Source: Pseudomonas sp. NC02 (GTDB lineage Bacteria > Pseudomonadota > Gammaproteobacteria > Pseudomonadales > Pseudomonadaceae). From it: a stretch of DNA of 64,000 nt. Location: assembly GCF_002874965.1 (NCBI RefSeq), contig NZ_CP025624.1, positions 3,534,001 to 3,598,000 on the forward strand, written 5' to 3'. Below the pieces are notes generated by a model. That model was not told the DNA's origin, made no database searches, and worked only from the letters and a program-made list of their open reading frames with translations. The position numbers and the translations under genes are program-made. This document shows, piece by piece, positions 8,882 to 18,497 of this stretch (its first letter is position 1; every line of letters starts with the position of its first letter).

Positions 8882-10750
8882 TTAGCTGAAACTGGTTCGG
8901 ATATCGGCACGCTGGTATTGGTCGAGCAACCGCGCCAAATCCCGGTAACAAGCAGCCAGGTCGCGGGCACCAAGGCGGATCAGTGATCTCGACGTACGCC
9001 GGGCCTGGGCCGCGCTGATCGCTGAATCGAAGGCATATCTGGCAATACGCCGATCGCCCGCTTGCACACACCTGGCGATTGACGAATGAGGCTCCAGGTC
9101 GCGTGTCTTGCGGTGCAGCAACCTTAACTGTCGACCCAGTTGAAGCGAGACGGCACCGGCCTCATCGGCGCCCGACAGCGCTTGCAGGGCAACCATCCGG
9201 TGCTGTTGCGTGGCCTGCCACTTCAGAAGATCCATGCGGTGCCCGTGACGCAGTAACCGGCGTGTGTCCTTGTGCAGCGCGGTCCTCAGGACGTCGGCGT
9301 GGCTGGCGGGTTTCCCCGGCAGCAACTGGAAGGCCAGCAGGCAGATAGCAAGCGTCACCATCCAGGCCAGGGCTTGATTCGCGAAGTCAGCGAAGTCGTA
9401 TTGGGCGGTCCCGGCGGTGCCGACCAGGGTATTGAACGTAATCAGGTAGGCGACGCCTTGCAGGGCATGGCGCGGCCGGGTCGTGGCATGAATCCCGACC
9501 GCCCAGAACGCAACCAGCACCACCGTGAGCAACCCGAACCCGCTGATGTGCGGCAACAGCAGGAACTTGCACCCCGCCGCTGCCAGGATTGCGTAGAAGG
9601 TTCCCCTGGCAAGGCTCGCAATGCCTTGCTCGGGCGCCGCGCTGGTGGCCAGCAAGGTGCAGAACGGACCCAGTACGGCCAGCAAGGTTGGCCCCTGGTC
9701 CCAGCCGGTGAGGTACCAGACAGCACCGGTCGCCAGCGTGGCCAGCAACGCTCGCACACCGTTACGCAGTGCAGCGCCGTAGTGTCGGTGAAACCCCACG
9801 GCGCGGGCCGGCGGCAGGGGCGCGCGCTCAAGGCAGGCAAAACTCGACAAGGCGCTGGCCAGTTCGGCCAATGGCTCATTCAGACGCCGCTGGCTCGCGC
9901 CTGGTTCAAGGCTGGCTTGCAGCTCCCGGACACGATCGGCCGCCACGCAAAACCCGGGCATGGCTTCAGCCAGCTGGCGCAACTGTGCGCCGATTCCAGC
10001 GTGCGAAGGTATCGCGCATTCGTCGAGCACCACGGCATGCAGATACGCAAGTCCTGCCTGCAGGGTCGCCAGCCTGGCGCGGATCAGCACCGACTCGCCC
10101 CGACCAATCCCGAGAAGGTCGTCCACTTTGCTGATATCGATGGCCAGCGGGTCCTGCGCACGCGCCGGCCCGCCGTCAAACCGCACGGCCAATAACCGCA
10201 GGGTGCGCGACGAGACGTCGCGAAGTGCCATGGTCAGTGTGCGCTCGACGGTCTTGCGGCTGAATAATGTGGCCACCAGGCTCAGGCTCAACACCCCCAG
10301 AACAACGGCCGTGCCCCGCCCGACGATATGTTCGAAACCTTGCTGTGGCGCGACGATGGCGGGCCCCAGGGCCAGGCAAACGGTGTAGCCGGCGACCACC
10401 GCCGCCGTGGCCTGGTAGTGCCGAAACACGGTCATGGCGCCGACACAAAGGCCCAGCCATACCCCGATCCCGAGGATAAACAGCAGCATTTGCTGGGCGA
10501 ACAGGCTGGTCAGGACCAATGCCACAGCCAACCCCACGAGGGTGCCCAGTGCCCGGTGGAAGCCCTTGCCAACCACTGCCCCCTGCAGCGGATGGATCAG
10601 CAACAACACGGTTGAGGCGGCCGAGAACGGCGAATCCAGGTGTAATTGGAACCCCAGCCACAGGGCCAATGAGGCCGCCAAAAGACTACGCAGCACATAG
10701 CCCGAGGTAGCAGCTTCCCATGCCCCCAGCATGCGCAGTGCACGGAGCAT
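8882..10750 (-). CDS. FUSC-family inner-membrane exporter (AaeB-like)
   Basis: A 622-residue protein with two clusters of hydrophobic segments (residues about 15-170 and 335-470), each followed by a soluble helical part, the typical FUSC/AaeB layout. AaeB-like proteins pump aromatic carboxylic acids such as p-hydroxybenzoate together with a HlyD-type adaptor. The start at 10750 (MLRALRML) overlaps the HlyD stop as TGATG; a longer frame from 10771 is possible. The operon order DUF1656-HlyD-FUSC matches aaeXAB. Confidence 0.85.
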   Translation of the reverse strand: MLRALRMLGAWEAATSGYVLRSLLAASLALWLGFQLHLDSPFSAASTVLLLIHPLQGAVVGKGFHRALGTLVGLAVALVLTSLFAQQMLLFILGIGVWLGLCVGAMTVFRHYQATAAVVAGYTVCLALGPAIVAPQQGFEHIVGRGTAVVLGVLSLSLVATLFSRKTVERTLTMALRDVSSRTLRLLAVRFDGGPARAQDPLAIDISKVDDLLGIGRGESVLIRARLATLQAGLAYLHAVVLDECAIPSHAGIGAQLRQLAEAMPGFCVAADRVRELQASLEPGASQRRLNEPLAELASALSSFACLERAPLPPARAVGFHRHYGAALRNGVRALLATLATGAVWYLTGWDQGPTLLAVLGPFCTLLATSAAPEQGIASLARGTFYAILAAAGCKFLLLPHISGFGLLTVVLVAFWAVGIHATTRPRHALQGVAYLITFNTLVGTAGTAQYDFADFANQALAWMVTLAICLLAFQLLPGKPASHADVLRTALHKDTRRLLRHGHRMDLLKWQATQQHRMVALQALSGADEAGAVSLQLGRQLRLLHRKTRDLEPHSSIARCVQAGDRRIARYAFDSAISAAQARRTSRSLIRLGARDLAACYRDLARLLDQYQRADIRTSFS

Positions 10751-11658
10751 CACATGAACGCCTGAAGCCATTGCACCAGCCTCCAGCGCGGCGCCGTGCC
10801 CTCCTCGGCAACCTCGATGCTGGCGGTCATCCCCGCCGCCAGTTCCACACCGGGCGGCACTTTGTCCAGTTCAATCCGCACGGGCACGCGCTGGGCCAGG
10901 CGTATCCAGCTGAACGTAGGTGCCACCTGGGGCAAACCACTGTTACTGCGCAGCTCGTTACCGTCGGCAATGCCCCGACCAATGCTCGCCACATGCCCTT
11001 CGAGCAGCGGTGAAAAACCCATCAGCTTGATGGACGTCGCAGCCCCCACCCGAACACCAGCCAGCTTGGTCTCCTCGAAGTAACCGGTGACCCAGAAGCT
11101 ATGGCTATCGACCACAAAGATATTGGTCTCGCCCGCTGCCGCGTAGTCACCCGGCTGCAGCCGCAACTGGGTCACATAGCCGTCGACCGGCGAACGAATC
11201 GTCGTGCGGTCCAGATCCAGCCGCGCATGGGCCAGTTGGCTGCGGGCCGCATCCAGGCGCGCCCTGGCCACCGCCAGGTCCCGGGCTGCGTTGTCGGTTT
11301 CCTCCCGCGCAATCGCATCGCCGAGCTGGTTGCGGCGTTTGAGCTGTGCACTGCGCTGCTCGAAAACACTGCGCGCCTCGGCAAGCTCGGCCGTGCGCTG
11401 TTGCTGGGCAAGCAAGTAGCTGCTGCGATCGATCTGGTAGAGCAACGCGCCCTTGGCGACCCATTGGTTGTCGCCCACCAGCAGGTGTTCGACCTGGCCG
11501 GACACCTCGGGGGCAATACGGATGACTTGCGCGCTGACACGCCCGTCCCGCGTCCAGGGGGCCAACTCATAGGCACGCCACAGTTGCGTGCAGAACAGCA
11601 ATGCGGCCAGCCCGAGCACCAGGGTGACGAGGGTCTTGAGGATGTGTTTGATGATCAT
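10750..11658 (-). CDS. HlyD/EmrA-type periplasmic adaptor (AaeA-like)
   Basis: A 302-residue membrane fusion protein: one N-terminal transmembrane helix (residues 8-25), a biotinyl-lipoyl-like half (VSAQVIRIAPEVSGQV), an alpha-hairpin with heptad-like Gln/Arg/Ala (residues about 80-145), then the returning lipoyl strand (TIRSPVDGYVTQLRLQPG) and beta-barrel. It would bridge the FUSC pump to an outer-membrane channel. It starts 10 bases after the DUF1656 stop and overlaps the FUSC start. Confidence 0.88.
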   Translation of the reverse strand: MIIKHILKTLVTLVLGLAALLFCTQLWRAYELAPWTRDGRVSAQVIRIAPEVSGQVEHLLVGDNQWVAKGALLYQIDRSSYLLAQQQRTAELAEARSVFEQRSAQLKRRNQLGDAIAREETDNAARDLAVARARLDAARSQLAHARLDLDRTTIRSPVDGYVTQLRLQPGDYAAAGETNIFVVDSHSFWVTGYFEETKLAGVRVGAATSIKLMGFSPLLEGHVASIGRGIADGNELRSNSGLPQVAPTFSWIRLAQRVPVRIELDKVPPGVELAAGMTASIEVAEEGTAPRWRLVQWLQAFM

Positions 11659-11668
11659 CGCGCTGCCC

Positions 11669-11857
11669 TCAAAAGCTCAGAACCAAGGTCGAGAGCACGA
11701 TCAGCGACACAAAGAAACGCGCCAGGCTGGGGTGCCAGGCCCAATCCAGCCAGCGCCGCAGGGCCCGCTCCAGTAGCCCGTACACCAGGGCTGCAACGCC
11801 GACGTAGAGCAAGAACGGAGGAATGTAGAGGTGGGCAATCGTGATTTCGCTGAGCAT
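11669..11857 (-). CDS. DUF1656 small membrane protein (AaeX-like)
   Basis: The 62-residue protein MLSEITIAHLYIPPFLLY... has two hydrophobic helices (about 10-30 and 44-61) joined by a basic loop, as in AaeX/DUF1656 proteins that precede HlyD-FUSC pairs. I chose the ATG at 11857 because it gives the family's usual length; the frame runs further upstream but without a membrane start. It is the first gene of the exporter operon, divergent from the AraC gene. Confidence 0.8.
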   Translation of the reverse strand: MLSEITIAHLYIPPFLLYVGVAALVYGLLERALRRWLDWAWHPSLARFFVSLIVLSTLVLSF

Positions 11858-11950
11858 CGGTTGAATCTCGCAGTCGGCAATCACCTTGATCGCCTTGATA
11901 AAGATGGTAGGGACTGCAAGGTCGTGCCGATATTGAGTATGCTGCCAGGA

Positions 11951-11956
11951 TATAAT
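11951..11956 (+). promoter_or_regulatory. Candidate -10 element of the AraC gene
   Basis: A perfect TATAAT lies 28 bases before the AraC-regulator start. No good -35 hexamer stands 16-18 bases upstream, which would fit an activator-dependent or autoregulated promoter in the 127-base divergent region. Confidence 0.35.
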
Positions 11957-11984
11957 CAATTTCAGACAATCGAGGCGGTGCAAC

Positions 11985-12779
11985 ATGGGCGAGATGAAGC
12001 TCCAGGGCGTTGATCAATTCGAACTGGACAGTTTTGATCAGCCCGCCGTCGCGTTGATGCTCGGCAGCCAGCGCAACGACACCGAATTCCCCGTGCACAG
12101 CCACCGCAAAGGCCAACTGGTGGTGGCATATCACGGCGGTATCGTGTGTACCGTAGAGGATGGCGTGTGGATGGTGCCGTCGGGCTTCGGCGTGTGGATT
12201 CCGGGCGGTATCGCCCACAGCAACCGGGTGACCGCCAACGGCAGGATCGGCTATCTGTTTGTCGAGCCCGGCGCCGCCGCGCTACCGGAGAAATGCTGCA
12301 CGCTGGTGCTTTCGCAGCTGGTCCTGGCGTTGATCCTGCACCTGAGTGCCCAGCCCCAGGATTATCCGCCTGCCTCTGCCAATTCGCGCGTGGCGAGCGT
12401 GCTCCTTGAACAACTGGAACTGGCTCCTTCGGAGCAGTTGTACCTGCCGCTCCCCGCTGCTACGCAGTTGCGCTTCATCGCCCGCGGCCTGGCCCAGGAC
12501 CCGTCAAACCGTTGCACCATGGCCCAGTGGGCACGCCAGGTGGCCATGAGCGAGCGCTCCCTGGCCCGCCTGGTCAAGAGCGAAACGGGCCTGACTTTTG
12601 GCCAATGGCGCAAACAATGGCAAATCATCGTGGCCTTGCAGAGCCTGGCCGAGGGCGAGTCGGTGCAACGAACCGCCGAGGCGCTGGGGTACGAGTCGGT
12701 CAGTTCGTTCATCAGCATGTTTCGCAAGACACTGGGCTCGTCGCCGGCGCGCTACATTCGCCGTACGGCAACGCGCTAG
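11985..12779 (+). CDS. AraC-family regulator with N-terminal cupin
   Basis: A 264-residue protein with a cupin-like sensor half (residues about 15-95; FPVHSHRKGQLVVAYHG) and a C-terminal AraC DNA-binding domain (two helix-turn-helix units; WARQVAMSERSLARL and TAEALGYESVSSFISMF). It is divergent from the DUF1656-HlyD-FUSC operon with a 127-base shared control region, so it probably regulates that exporter. Its stop is 2 bases from that of the convergent LysR gene. Confidence 0.85.
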   Translation: MGEMKLQGVDQFELDSFDQPAVALMLGSQRNDTEFPVHSHRKGQLVVAYHGGIVCTVEDGVWMVPSGFGVWIPGGIAHSNRVTANGRIGYLFVEPGAAALPEKCCTLVLSQLVLALILHLSAQPQDYPPASANSRVASVLLEQLELAPSEQLYLPLPAATQLRFIARGLAQDPSNRCTMAQWARQVAMSERSLARLVKSETGLTFGQWRKQWQIIVALQSLAEGESVQRTAEALGYESVSSFISMFRKTLGSSPARYIRRTATR

Positions 12780-12781
12780 CC

Positions 12782-13699
12782 TCAAGGTGCCTCAATCACT
12801 GCCAACTGCTCCGCCAACAACCCCGGCAATCGCGCCTGCAAAAACCCGACCCACGTCCGCACCTTGGCATCCAGAAAGCGCCTTGATGGATACACCGCGA
12901 AAATGCTCCGCTCCCGTAGCCGATATCCGGGCAACAGCCGCACCAACGAGCCCTCGCGCAGCGCCGGGTTGGCGCTGAAGAACGGCAACAAGCTGATGCC
13001 CATTCCTTCCTGCGTCGCCTTGACCATCGCATCCGCGACATTGGTCCTGAAGGTGTCACCCGGCGAAATCGCAATCTCGCCCTCTTGCCCCTTGAACAAC
13101 CACGCATCCTCCTGGAAATCCTGCAGATGCAACCGTCGATGCTGCATCAACTGCTGCGGATGCTCGGGCACGCCGTACCGGGCCAGATACCCCGGTGCCG
13201 CACAGGGCACACTGAACAACTGCCCGATCGTCTGGCTGACCAGCGCCGAATCCGGCAACGAATGGGCGATGGAGATCACCACGTCGTGACCCTCTTCAAG
13301 CGGGTCCGGGTTGTGCTGGGACAGGGTCAACTCGATGGACACGTCCGGGTATTGCTCGCTGTAGCGGGCAATCAGCGGCGTGATCAGCACCCCCAACCCG
13401 CTCATGCAATGCACCCGCAATCGCCCGCGCGGGTTGAGGTGCGCGCCGCTGGCTTCTGCCGTGGCTTCCCTAACGTCTTCAAGAATGTCGCGACAGCGCA
13501 ACAGAAAGCGCTCGCCCGAATCGGTAAGGCCCAGGCGTCGGGTGGTGCGTTGCAACAGGCGGGTCTGCAGGTGTTTTTCCAGCTCGCAGATCAACCGTGA
13601 TACGTGTGCCCCGGACAGGTCCAGCGCCTCGGCCGCTGCGGCAAAGCTGCCAGTGTCGACAACCCGGGCAAACACCTGCATGCCATTGAGCAAATCCAT
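12782..13699 (-). CDS. LysR-type regulator
   Basis: A 305-residue LysR protein of the CrgA/YhjC-like group: MDLLNGMQVFARVVDTGSF at the start, helix-turn-helix at residues about 17-40, then an effector domain (VHCMSGLGVLITPLIARY). I preferred the ATG at 13699 because GAGGGG lies 8 bases before it; ATGs at 13705 and 13744 are in frame. It is divergent from the DUF2790 gene. Its target is unknown. Confidence 0.8.
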   Translation of the reverse strand: MDLLNGMQVFARVVDTGSFAAAAEALDLSGAHVSRLICELEKHLQTRLLQRTTRRLGLTDSGERFLLRCRDILEDVREATAEASGAHLNPRGRLRVHCMSGLGVLITPLIARYSEQYPDVSIELTLSQHNPDPLEEGHDVVISIAHSLPDSALVSQTIGQLFSVPCAAPGYLARYGVPEHPQQLMQHRRLHLQDFQEDAWLFKGQEGEIAISPGDTFRTNVADAMVKATQEGMGISLLPFFSANPALREGSLVRLLPGYRLRERSIFAVYPSRRFLDAKVRTWVGFLQARLPGLLAEQLAVIEAP

Positions 13700-13809
13700 C
13701 AACATTGCCCCTCGATTGCTACGTGATACGTACGAGTCATTCACCTGTTCCTGTCTTTATCCCGCTGCGGCAATCACTAAAATGAACCCTACTCACAGAG
13801 GAACTCATC

Positions 13810-14028
13810 ATGAATATCAAATGGCTCAGCCTGCTCCTGTTTTTCACCGCCGCCGGCGCCATGGCGGCCGGCAGCAATGAAGCGCTGGATATCCAACACG
13901 TTGTTTCAATCACGCCCGTGCCGGGCAGTTGCCAGGTAGAACCGGCGACCATGGTGTATCTCGACAGCCAGGGCGCCAGCCACACTGTCAACTACCAGGT
14001 CATGGGCACGTGCCAGGGCGGGGTTTAA
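13810..14028 (+). CDS. DUF2790 small secreted protein
   Basis: A 72-residue protein with a signal peptide ([19 protein letters not shown]) and the DUF2790 pattern: [23 protein letters not shown], two cysteines (in GSCQ and GTCQ) and a YQVMG end. DUF2790 proteins are small periplasmic proteins common in pseudomonads, of unknown role. AGAGGAA precedes the start. It overlaps the convergent benF stop by 4 bases. Confidence 0.75.
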   Translation: MNIKWLSLLLFFTAAGAMAAGSNEALDIQHVVSITPVPGSCQVEPATMVYLDSQGASHTVNYQVMGTCQGGV

Positions 14029-15272
14029 AGCAGCTTCCAGGTGTAACTGAGGATCAGCCGGTTCTCGTCGATGTCGCTGCGGTAGTTTGAACGGGCCATG
14101 ACATTGCGCACCCGAATGCCCAGGCCGCTCAATGTGCCGCTTTGCACCACATAGCCGATATCCAGGTCGCGCTCGCGATCCTTGCCTTCATAACCCGCGC
14201 CGGTGGTCACGTTGTTACCGGTGATATAACGCACGGTGGTGGTCAGCCCCGGAATGCCCAGCGCCACGAAGTCATAGTCGTACCGCACTTGCCAGGAGCG
14301 CTCGTCGGTGTAGGCAAACTCGTAGGTGGGTACTTCGTTGCCCAGCGGCGTGATGTTGGCGAAGACCCGCGGGAAGGCACTGTCGCCGTACATGGCTTGA
14401 TAACCGACGTAGAAGATATGGCCGCCATGCTTGGCCGACAGCAGCGAGAAAAACGCCTGGTTGTCGATCTTGCCGAGCAGTTTGTCGCCGTCTTCCCGGG
14501 CATCGTAGTAGCCGAGGTTGGCGCCGAGCGTCCACTCGCCCATTGGCTGGCTGTGCTTGAGGCCGACAAAGTCCTGGCGGTAGATGTCCTTGAGTTGGCC
14601 ATGCCAGTAGCTGACGCTGGTGCGGTTGGTGTTGAAGGCGTAGTCGCCGCCGACGTAGTTGAACCCATCACTTTCAGCGCCGCGTTGCGGCACATGGCCG
14701 AGCATGGCGATCATTTTCTCGTCGCCGGCTTCGTTGCGCAGGCTGGTGGTGGTCAAGTGCCCGGCCTGCAGCGCAAGGCCGGCGATTTCGCCGGAGCTGA
14801 CACTCACGCCCTGATAGCTCGGCGGCAGCAAGCGGATATCGCTGAAGGCCAGCACCGGCAGGTTCGGTTGCAGTTCGCCGACCTTCAATTCGGTCCTGGA
14901 AAACCTGGCCTTGAAGGTCAGGCCCAAACGGCTGTAATCATGCGGGGCGCTGCCGTCGCCCTTGACCGGGAGCAGGCCGGTATTGGTGCGGTCCGGGCTG
15001 CTGTCGAGCTTGAGGCCGAGGGTGCCCAGGGCATCCAGGCCAAAGCCCACGGGCCCCGGGGTGTAGCCGGATTTATAGGTCAGGATAAAACCCTGGCCCC
15101 ACTCCTCTGCCTTTGATTGCTTGTTGGCGCCGACGATGTCCGAGAAATCGCGGCTGAAGTAATAGTTGCGCGCCTGCAAGGTGGCGGTGGAGTCCTCGAA
15201 AAACCCGCCCTCGGCCGCCGTCGCCGCAAGCGGCACGCCCAACAGGGATAGCCAGATACGTTGTGTGTTCAT
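14025..15272 (-). CDS. benF: OprD-family porin, BenF-like
   Basis: A 415-residue OprD-family 18-stranded porin with a signal peptide ([19 protein letters not shown]) and the family start [22 protein letters not shown]; it ends in a strand with aromatic or hydrophobic closing residues (YTWKLL). Its place behind benK and likeness to BenF suggest outer-membrane uptake of benzoate. It follows benK by 30 bases, which contain an A-rich Crc-type motif. Confidence 0.88.
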   Translation of the reverse strand: MNTQRIWLSLLGVPLAATAAEGGFFEDSTATLQARNYYFSRDFSDIVGANKQSKAEEWGQGFILTYKSGYTPGPVGFGLDALGTLGLKLDSSPDRTNTGLLPVKGDGSAPHDYSRLGLTFKARFSRTELKVGELQPNLPVLAFSDIRLLPPSYQGVSVSSGEIAGLALQAGHLTTTSLRNEAGDEKMIAMLGHVPQRGAESDGFNYVGGDYAFNTNRTSVSYWHGQLKDIYRQDFVGLKHSQPMGEWTLGANLGYYDAREDGDKLLGKIDNQAFFSLLSAKHGGHIFYVGYQAMYGDSAFPRVFANITPLGNEVPTYEFAYTDERSWQVRYDYDFVALGIPGLTTTVRYITGNNVTTGAGYEGKDRERDLDIGYVVQSGTLSGLGIRVRNVMARSNYRSDIDENRLILSYTWKLL

Positions 15273-15286
15273 GTCGTTGCTCTTAG

Positions 15287-15294
15287 TTATTGTT
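15287..15294 (-). promoter_or_regulatory. A-rich Crc/Hfq-type motif before benF
   Basis: On the minus strand AACAATAA (followed by CTAAGAG) lies 14-22 bases before the benF ATG, overlapping the ribosome-binding region. AANAANAA near the start codon is the known Hfq/Crc translational repression signal in pseudomonads. Confidence 0.55.
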
Positions 15295-15302
15295 ATCGAC
15301 AG

Positions 15303-16637
15303 TTACTGCGCCGGGGCGGCGATCACCTCCTGCCGGCCCCGACGTTCATTCAGCGCATACGCCGTCATTGCCAGCACGGCGATGGCCCCGGGGATGGCAA
15401 AGGCCATGAAGTTCAGGTGCAGCGGCAGTTCAATCCCCATCAGCGCGCCGCCCAGCAGCGGGCCGACGATGGCGCCGGTACGACCGATACCGGAAGCCCA
15501 GCCCAGGCCGGTGGCTCGAATGTTCAAGCCATAGAGTTGTGCGGCGCCGGCGTACAGCAGGATTTGCGTGCCGATGGTGGTGGCGCCGGCAAAAAAGATC
15601 AGCAGGTACAGGACCGGCATCGGGCTCTTGATACCCAGCAGGCTGATGGAGAGCAGCGCGGCGATAAAGAAACCGATCACCACCTTCACCAGGTTAAGCC
15701 GGTCACACAGCCAGCCACCGACAAGCGCCCCGGCGATGCCGCCAAAATTCAGCGCCAGCAGGAACGACAGGCTCGATCCCAGGCTGTAACCGGCACCCGC
15801 CATCAGTTTGGGCAGCCAGGAACTCAGGGCGTAGACCATCAACAGGCAGCAGAAAAACGCGATCCAGATCGCCGCCGTCCTCAAGGCCAGGCCGTGGCGG
15901 AACAACTCCAGCACCGAAGCGCCCTTGCCTTTACCGGCGCTGACGAGCAGTTGGTCTTGCGGGTCGATCCGGGTCTGCGGCGACAGGCGCTTGAGCAGCT
16001 CACGCGCCTGTTCATTGCGGCCCTGGCGAATCAGGAACCCGATGGACTCAGGCAGCCAGTACACAATCAACGGCATCAGCAGCAGCGGGATCGCCGCGGC
16101 GAAGAACATGGACGACCAGCCAAAACGCGGCAGCATGAAAATCCCCACGCCGGCCGACAGCATGCCGCCCAGCGAGTACCCGCCAAACATCACCGCCATC
16201 AGGATGCTGCGCATTTTCTTCGGTGCGTATTCGGTAATCAGTGCGGCCGCATTGGGCATCAGGCCGCCACAGCCGAGCCCGGCAATAAACCGGCAGATTC
16301 CGAACTCAGTCGGGTTGCTGGCAAAACCGTTAATCACCGTGGCGACGCTGAACAAGGCAAAGCAGATGGCGATGCCTTTGCGGCGACCGAACTTGTCGGC
16401 CAGGCTGCCGAAGACCAGCGCGCCGAACATCATCCCGAACAGCGCATAACTGCCCAGAGCGCCGGCCTGCAGGGGCGATAGTCCCCATTCCTTCATGATC
16501 GACGGCAAGACCACGCCGTAGATGAACAAGTCATAACCGTCAAAGATCAACAGCACAGCACACAGGCTGACCACCAGCCAGTGGAAACGATTGAAATGGG
16601 CATTATCGATAATCGAATTGACGTCATGGGTACGCAT
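15303..16637 (-). CDS. benK: BenK, benzoate/H+ symporter (MFS, AAHS family)
   Basis: A 444-residue 12-helix major facilitator of the aromatic acid:H+ symporter family. The DGYDLFIYG motif in helix 1 and GSLADKFGRRKG between helices 2 and 3 are characteristic of benzoate and 4-hydroxybenzoate transporters. It lies 55 bases downstream of benD on the same strand, as in other ben clusters, and has its own A-rich motif before the start. Confidence 0.92.
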   Translation of the reverse strand: MRTHDVNSIIDNAHFNRFHWLVVSLCAVLLIFDGYDLFIYGVVLPSIMKEWGLSPLQAGALGSYALFGMMFGALVFGSLADKFGRRKGIAICFALFSVATVINGFASNPTEFGICRFIAGLGCGGLMPNAAALITEYAPKKMRSILMAVMFGGYSLGGMLSAGVGIFMLPRFGWSSMFFAAAIPLLLMPLIVYWLPESIGFLIRQGRNEQARELLKRLSPQTRIDPQDQLLVSAGKGKGASVLELFRHGLALRTAAIWIAFFCCLLMVYALSSWLPKLMAGAGYSLGSSLSFLLALNFGGIAGALVGGWLCDRLNLVKVVIGFFIAALLSISLLGIKSPMPVLYLLIFFAGATTIGTQILLYAGAAQLYGLNIRATGLGWASGIGRTGAIVGPLLGGALMGIELPLHLNFMAFAIPGAIAVLAMTAYALNERRGRQEVIAAPAQ

Positions 16638-16650
16638 GGCAGTGCTCTCA

Positions 16651-16661
16651 TTATTGTTGTT
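16651..16661 (-). promoter_or_regulatory. A-rich Crc/Hfq-type motif before benK
   Basis: On the minus strand AACAACAATAA, followed by TGAGAG, lies directly before the benK ribosome-binding region, 13-24 bases from the ATG. It contains overlapping AANAANAA matches, the strongest of the four seen in the ben cluster. Confidence 0.6.
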
Positions 16662-16692
16662 GTGAGTCAGTGTCTGCAGGTACGGCGCTGGG

Positions 16693-17454
16693 TCAGCCGA
16701 GGTCGCCGCCTCCTACCGGCAAGGTGACGCCCGTGATGTAGGAGGCCTCATCAGAGGCGAGAAACAGAATCGCGCCGGCTTGTTCGTCGATGCTGCCGTA
16801 GCGCTTCATCGGGCTGCTGTCGAGGGTCTGGTCGACGATCTGCTGGTACCAGACGCGCTCCTGGTCGCTCTGGGGCTGGCTGTTGCGCGGGATCCGCCGC
16901 GGTGGCGCCTCGGTGCCACCGGGTGCGGTGGCGTTGACCCGAATGCCGCTGCCGGCGGTCTCCAGGGCCAGGCACGCGGTCAAGGCGTTGACGCCGCCCT
17001 TGGCCGCGCCATACGGCACACGGTTCACTCCGCGCGTGGCCACGGACGAGACATTGACGATGGCACCGCTGCCCTGCTCCAGCATGTAGGGCAACACGCA
17101 ATGGCAGCACCACAGGGTCGGGAACAGCGAGCGGCGCACCTCGGCTTCGATTTCGTTCTCGGCGTAGTGCTCGAAGGGCTTGGCCCAGATAGTCCCGCCG
17201 ACGTTGTTGACCAGGATGTCGATACGCCCGAACCGCGCCTTGGCAGCGGCCATCACACGGGCACATTCGGCATGCTGCTCCAGGTCGGCGGTGAGGATCA
17301 GCGCCCGCTCATGCTGCAATTCATGCACGAGTTCCGAGCGATCGACGGCCACCAGCCAGGCGCCCTCTTCCAGCAAACGCTCGGCAACCCGCCGGCCGAT
17401 GCCCTGGGCGGCGCCGGTCACCAGCGCAACCTGGGTGTTGAAACGTGGAGTCAT
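16693..17454 (-). CDS. benD: BenD, cis-1,2-dihydroxycyclohexa-3,5-diene carboxylate dehydrogenase
   Basis: A 253-residue short-chain dehydrogenase that oxidises and decarboxylates the benzoate cis-diol to catechol with NAD+. It has the nucleotide loop TGAAQGIG, NNVG and the active-site YGAAK with a preceding serine (NVSSVA). The start is the ATG at 17454 (MTPRFNTQVALVTG); the open frame upstream is the shadow of benC. It follows benC by 10 bases. Confidence 0.94.
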   Translation of the reverse strand: MTPRFNTQVALVTGAAQGIGRRVAERLLEEGAWLVAVDRSELVHELQHERALILTADLEQHAECARVMAAAKARFGRIDILVNNVGGTIWAKPFEHYAENEIEAEVRRSLFPTLWCCHCVLPYMLEQGSGAIVNVSSVATRGVNRVPYGAAKGGVNALTACLALETAGSGIRVNATAPGGTEAPPRRIPRNSQPQSDQERVWYQQIVDQTLDSSPMKRYGSIDEQAGAILFLASDEASYITGVTLPVGGGDLG

Positions 17455-17464
17455 GGGGGATTCC

Positions 17465-18487
17465 TCAGGCGGCGTCGCCGGTGACGATGGCGTTGGGGGT
17501 GAACTTCTCGTAGTGGAAGCTGGCGGGGGTGACGCCCTGGTTCTTGAAGTGCTGGCGTACCGCGTCGACCATCGGTGGCGGCCCGCACAGGTACACATCC
17601 ACGTCGCCATCGTTCAGCACGTCAGCGGCCATGTGCTGGGTGACATACCCCTGCCGGGGGTGCGCGGTCTGGGGGTCGGCCACGCAGGTGACAAAACCGA
17701 AGTTGGGCAGGCGTTGGGCGAACGCCTCCAGCGCCTCGACCATCACCAGGTCCTGGTCCCGCGTCACGCCGTAGATCAGCGTGACCGGCCGGGTTTCCTC
17801 GCGCTCGGCCAACACTTCAAGCATCGACAGGAACGGCGCAAGCCCCGTACCACCTGCCAGCAACAGCAGTGGCCGCGCCACTTCGCGCAGGTAGAAACTG
17901 CCCAGCGGCCCGGTCATCGGCACCGCGTCGCCCGGCTGGGCACGCTCCAGCCAGCCACTCATCAACCCGCCGGGCACATGCTTGATCAGGAAGCTCGCGC
18001 GTTTGTCGCCGGGGCGACTGCTGAAGGAATACGCGCGGGTCTGCCCACTGTCGGGCACGCCGATATTCACGTATTGCCCCGGCAGGAACACCGGCGCCTG
18101 ATCCAGTTCGAAGCTGACTTCCAACGCTGCATCGGCATGCCGGGTAATACTCGCCACCGTCGCGGCAAATTGCGCGGTGCCGGTCTTGCAGGCACCGGAC
18201 GGCACCGGCACGGCAATCACGCAATCGGATTGCGGCACCATCTGGCAGGTGAGCACCTGGCGCTCAGCGGCTTCATCCTCGCTCAGGGCGTCTTCGATGT
18301 AGTCGTCGCCCAAATCATAGGCGCCGGTTTCACAGCGGCATTTGCAGGTGCCGCACACACCGTCGGAGCAGTCCATGGGCAGGTTGATACGTTGGCGAAA
18401 GGCCGCGTCGAGGACCTTTTCACCCACCTTGCAGTCGATGAAACGGGTTACCCCGTCCTCGAAGTTCAGGGCAATGGAGTACGTCAT
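17465..18487 (-). CDS. benC: BenC, benzoate 1,2-dioxygenase reductase
   Basis: A 340-residue electron-transfer protein: plant-type 2Fe-2S ferredoxin at the N-terminus (C40, C45, C48, C81), FAD-binding barrel (RAYSFSSRP) and NAD-binding domain (GGTGLAPFLSML). It passes electrons from NADH to the BenAB oxygenase. It sits 10 bases after benB and 10 before benD. Confidence 0.96.
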   Translation of the reverse strand: MTYSIALNFEDGVTRFIDCKVGEKVLDAAFRQRINLPMDCSDGVCGTCKCRCETGAYDLGDDYIEDALSEDEAAERQVLTCQMVPQSDCVIAVPVPSGACKTGTAQFAATVASITRHADAALEVSFELDQAPVFLPGQYVNIGVPDSGQTRAYSFSSRPGDKRASFLIKHVPGGLMSGWLERAQPGDAVPMTGPLGSFYLREVARPLLLLAGGTGLAPFLSMLEVLAEREETRPVTLIYGVTRDQDLVMVEALEAFAQRLPNFGFVTCVADPQTAHPRQGYVTQHMAADVLNDGDVDVYLCGPPPMVDAVRQHFKNQGVTPASFHYEKFTPNAIVTGDAA

Positions 18488-18497
18488 GGGCGTGTCC

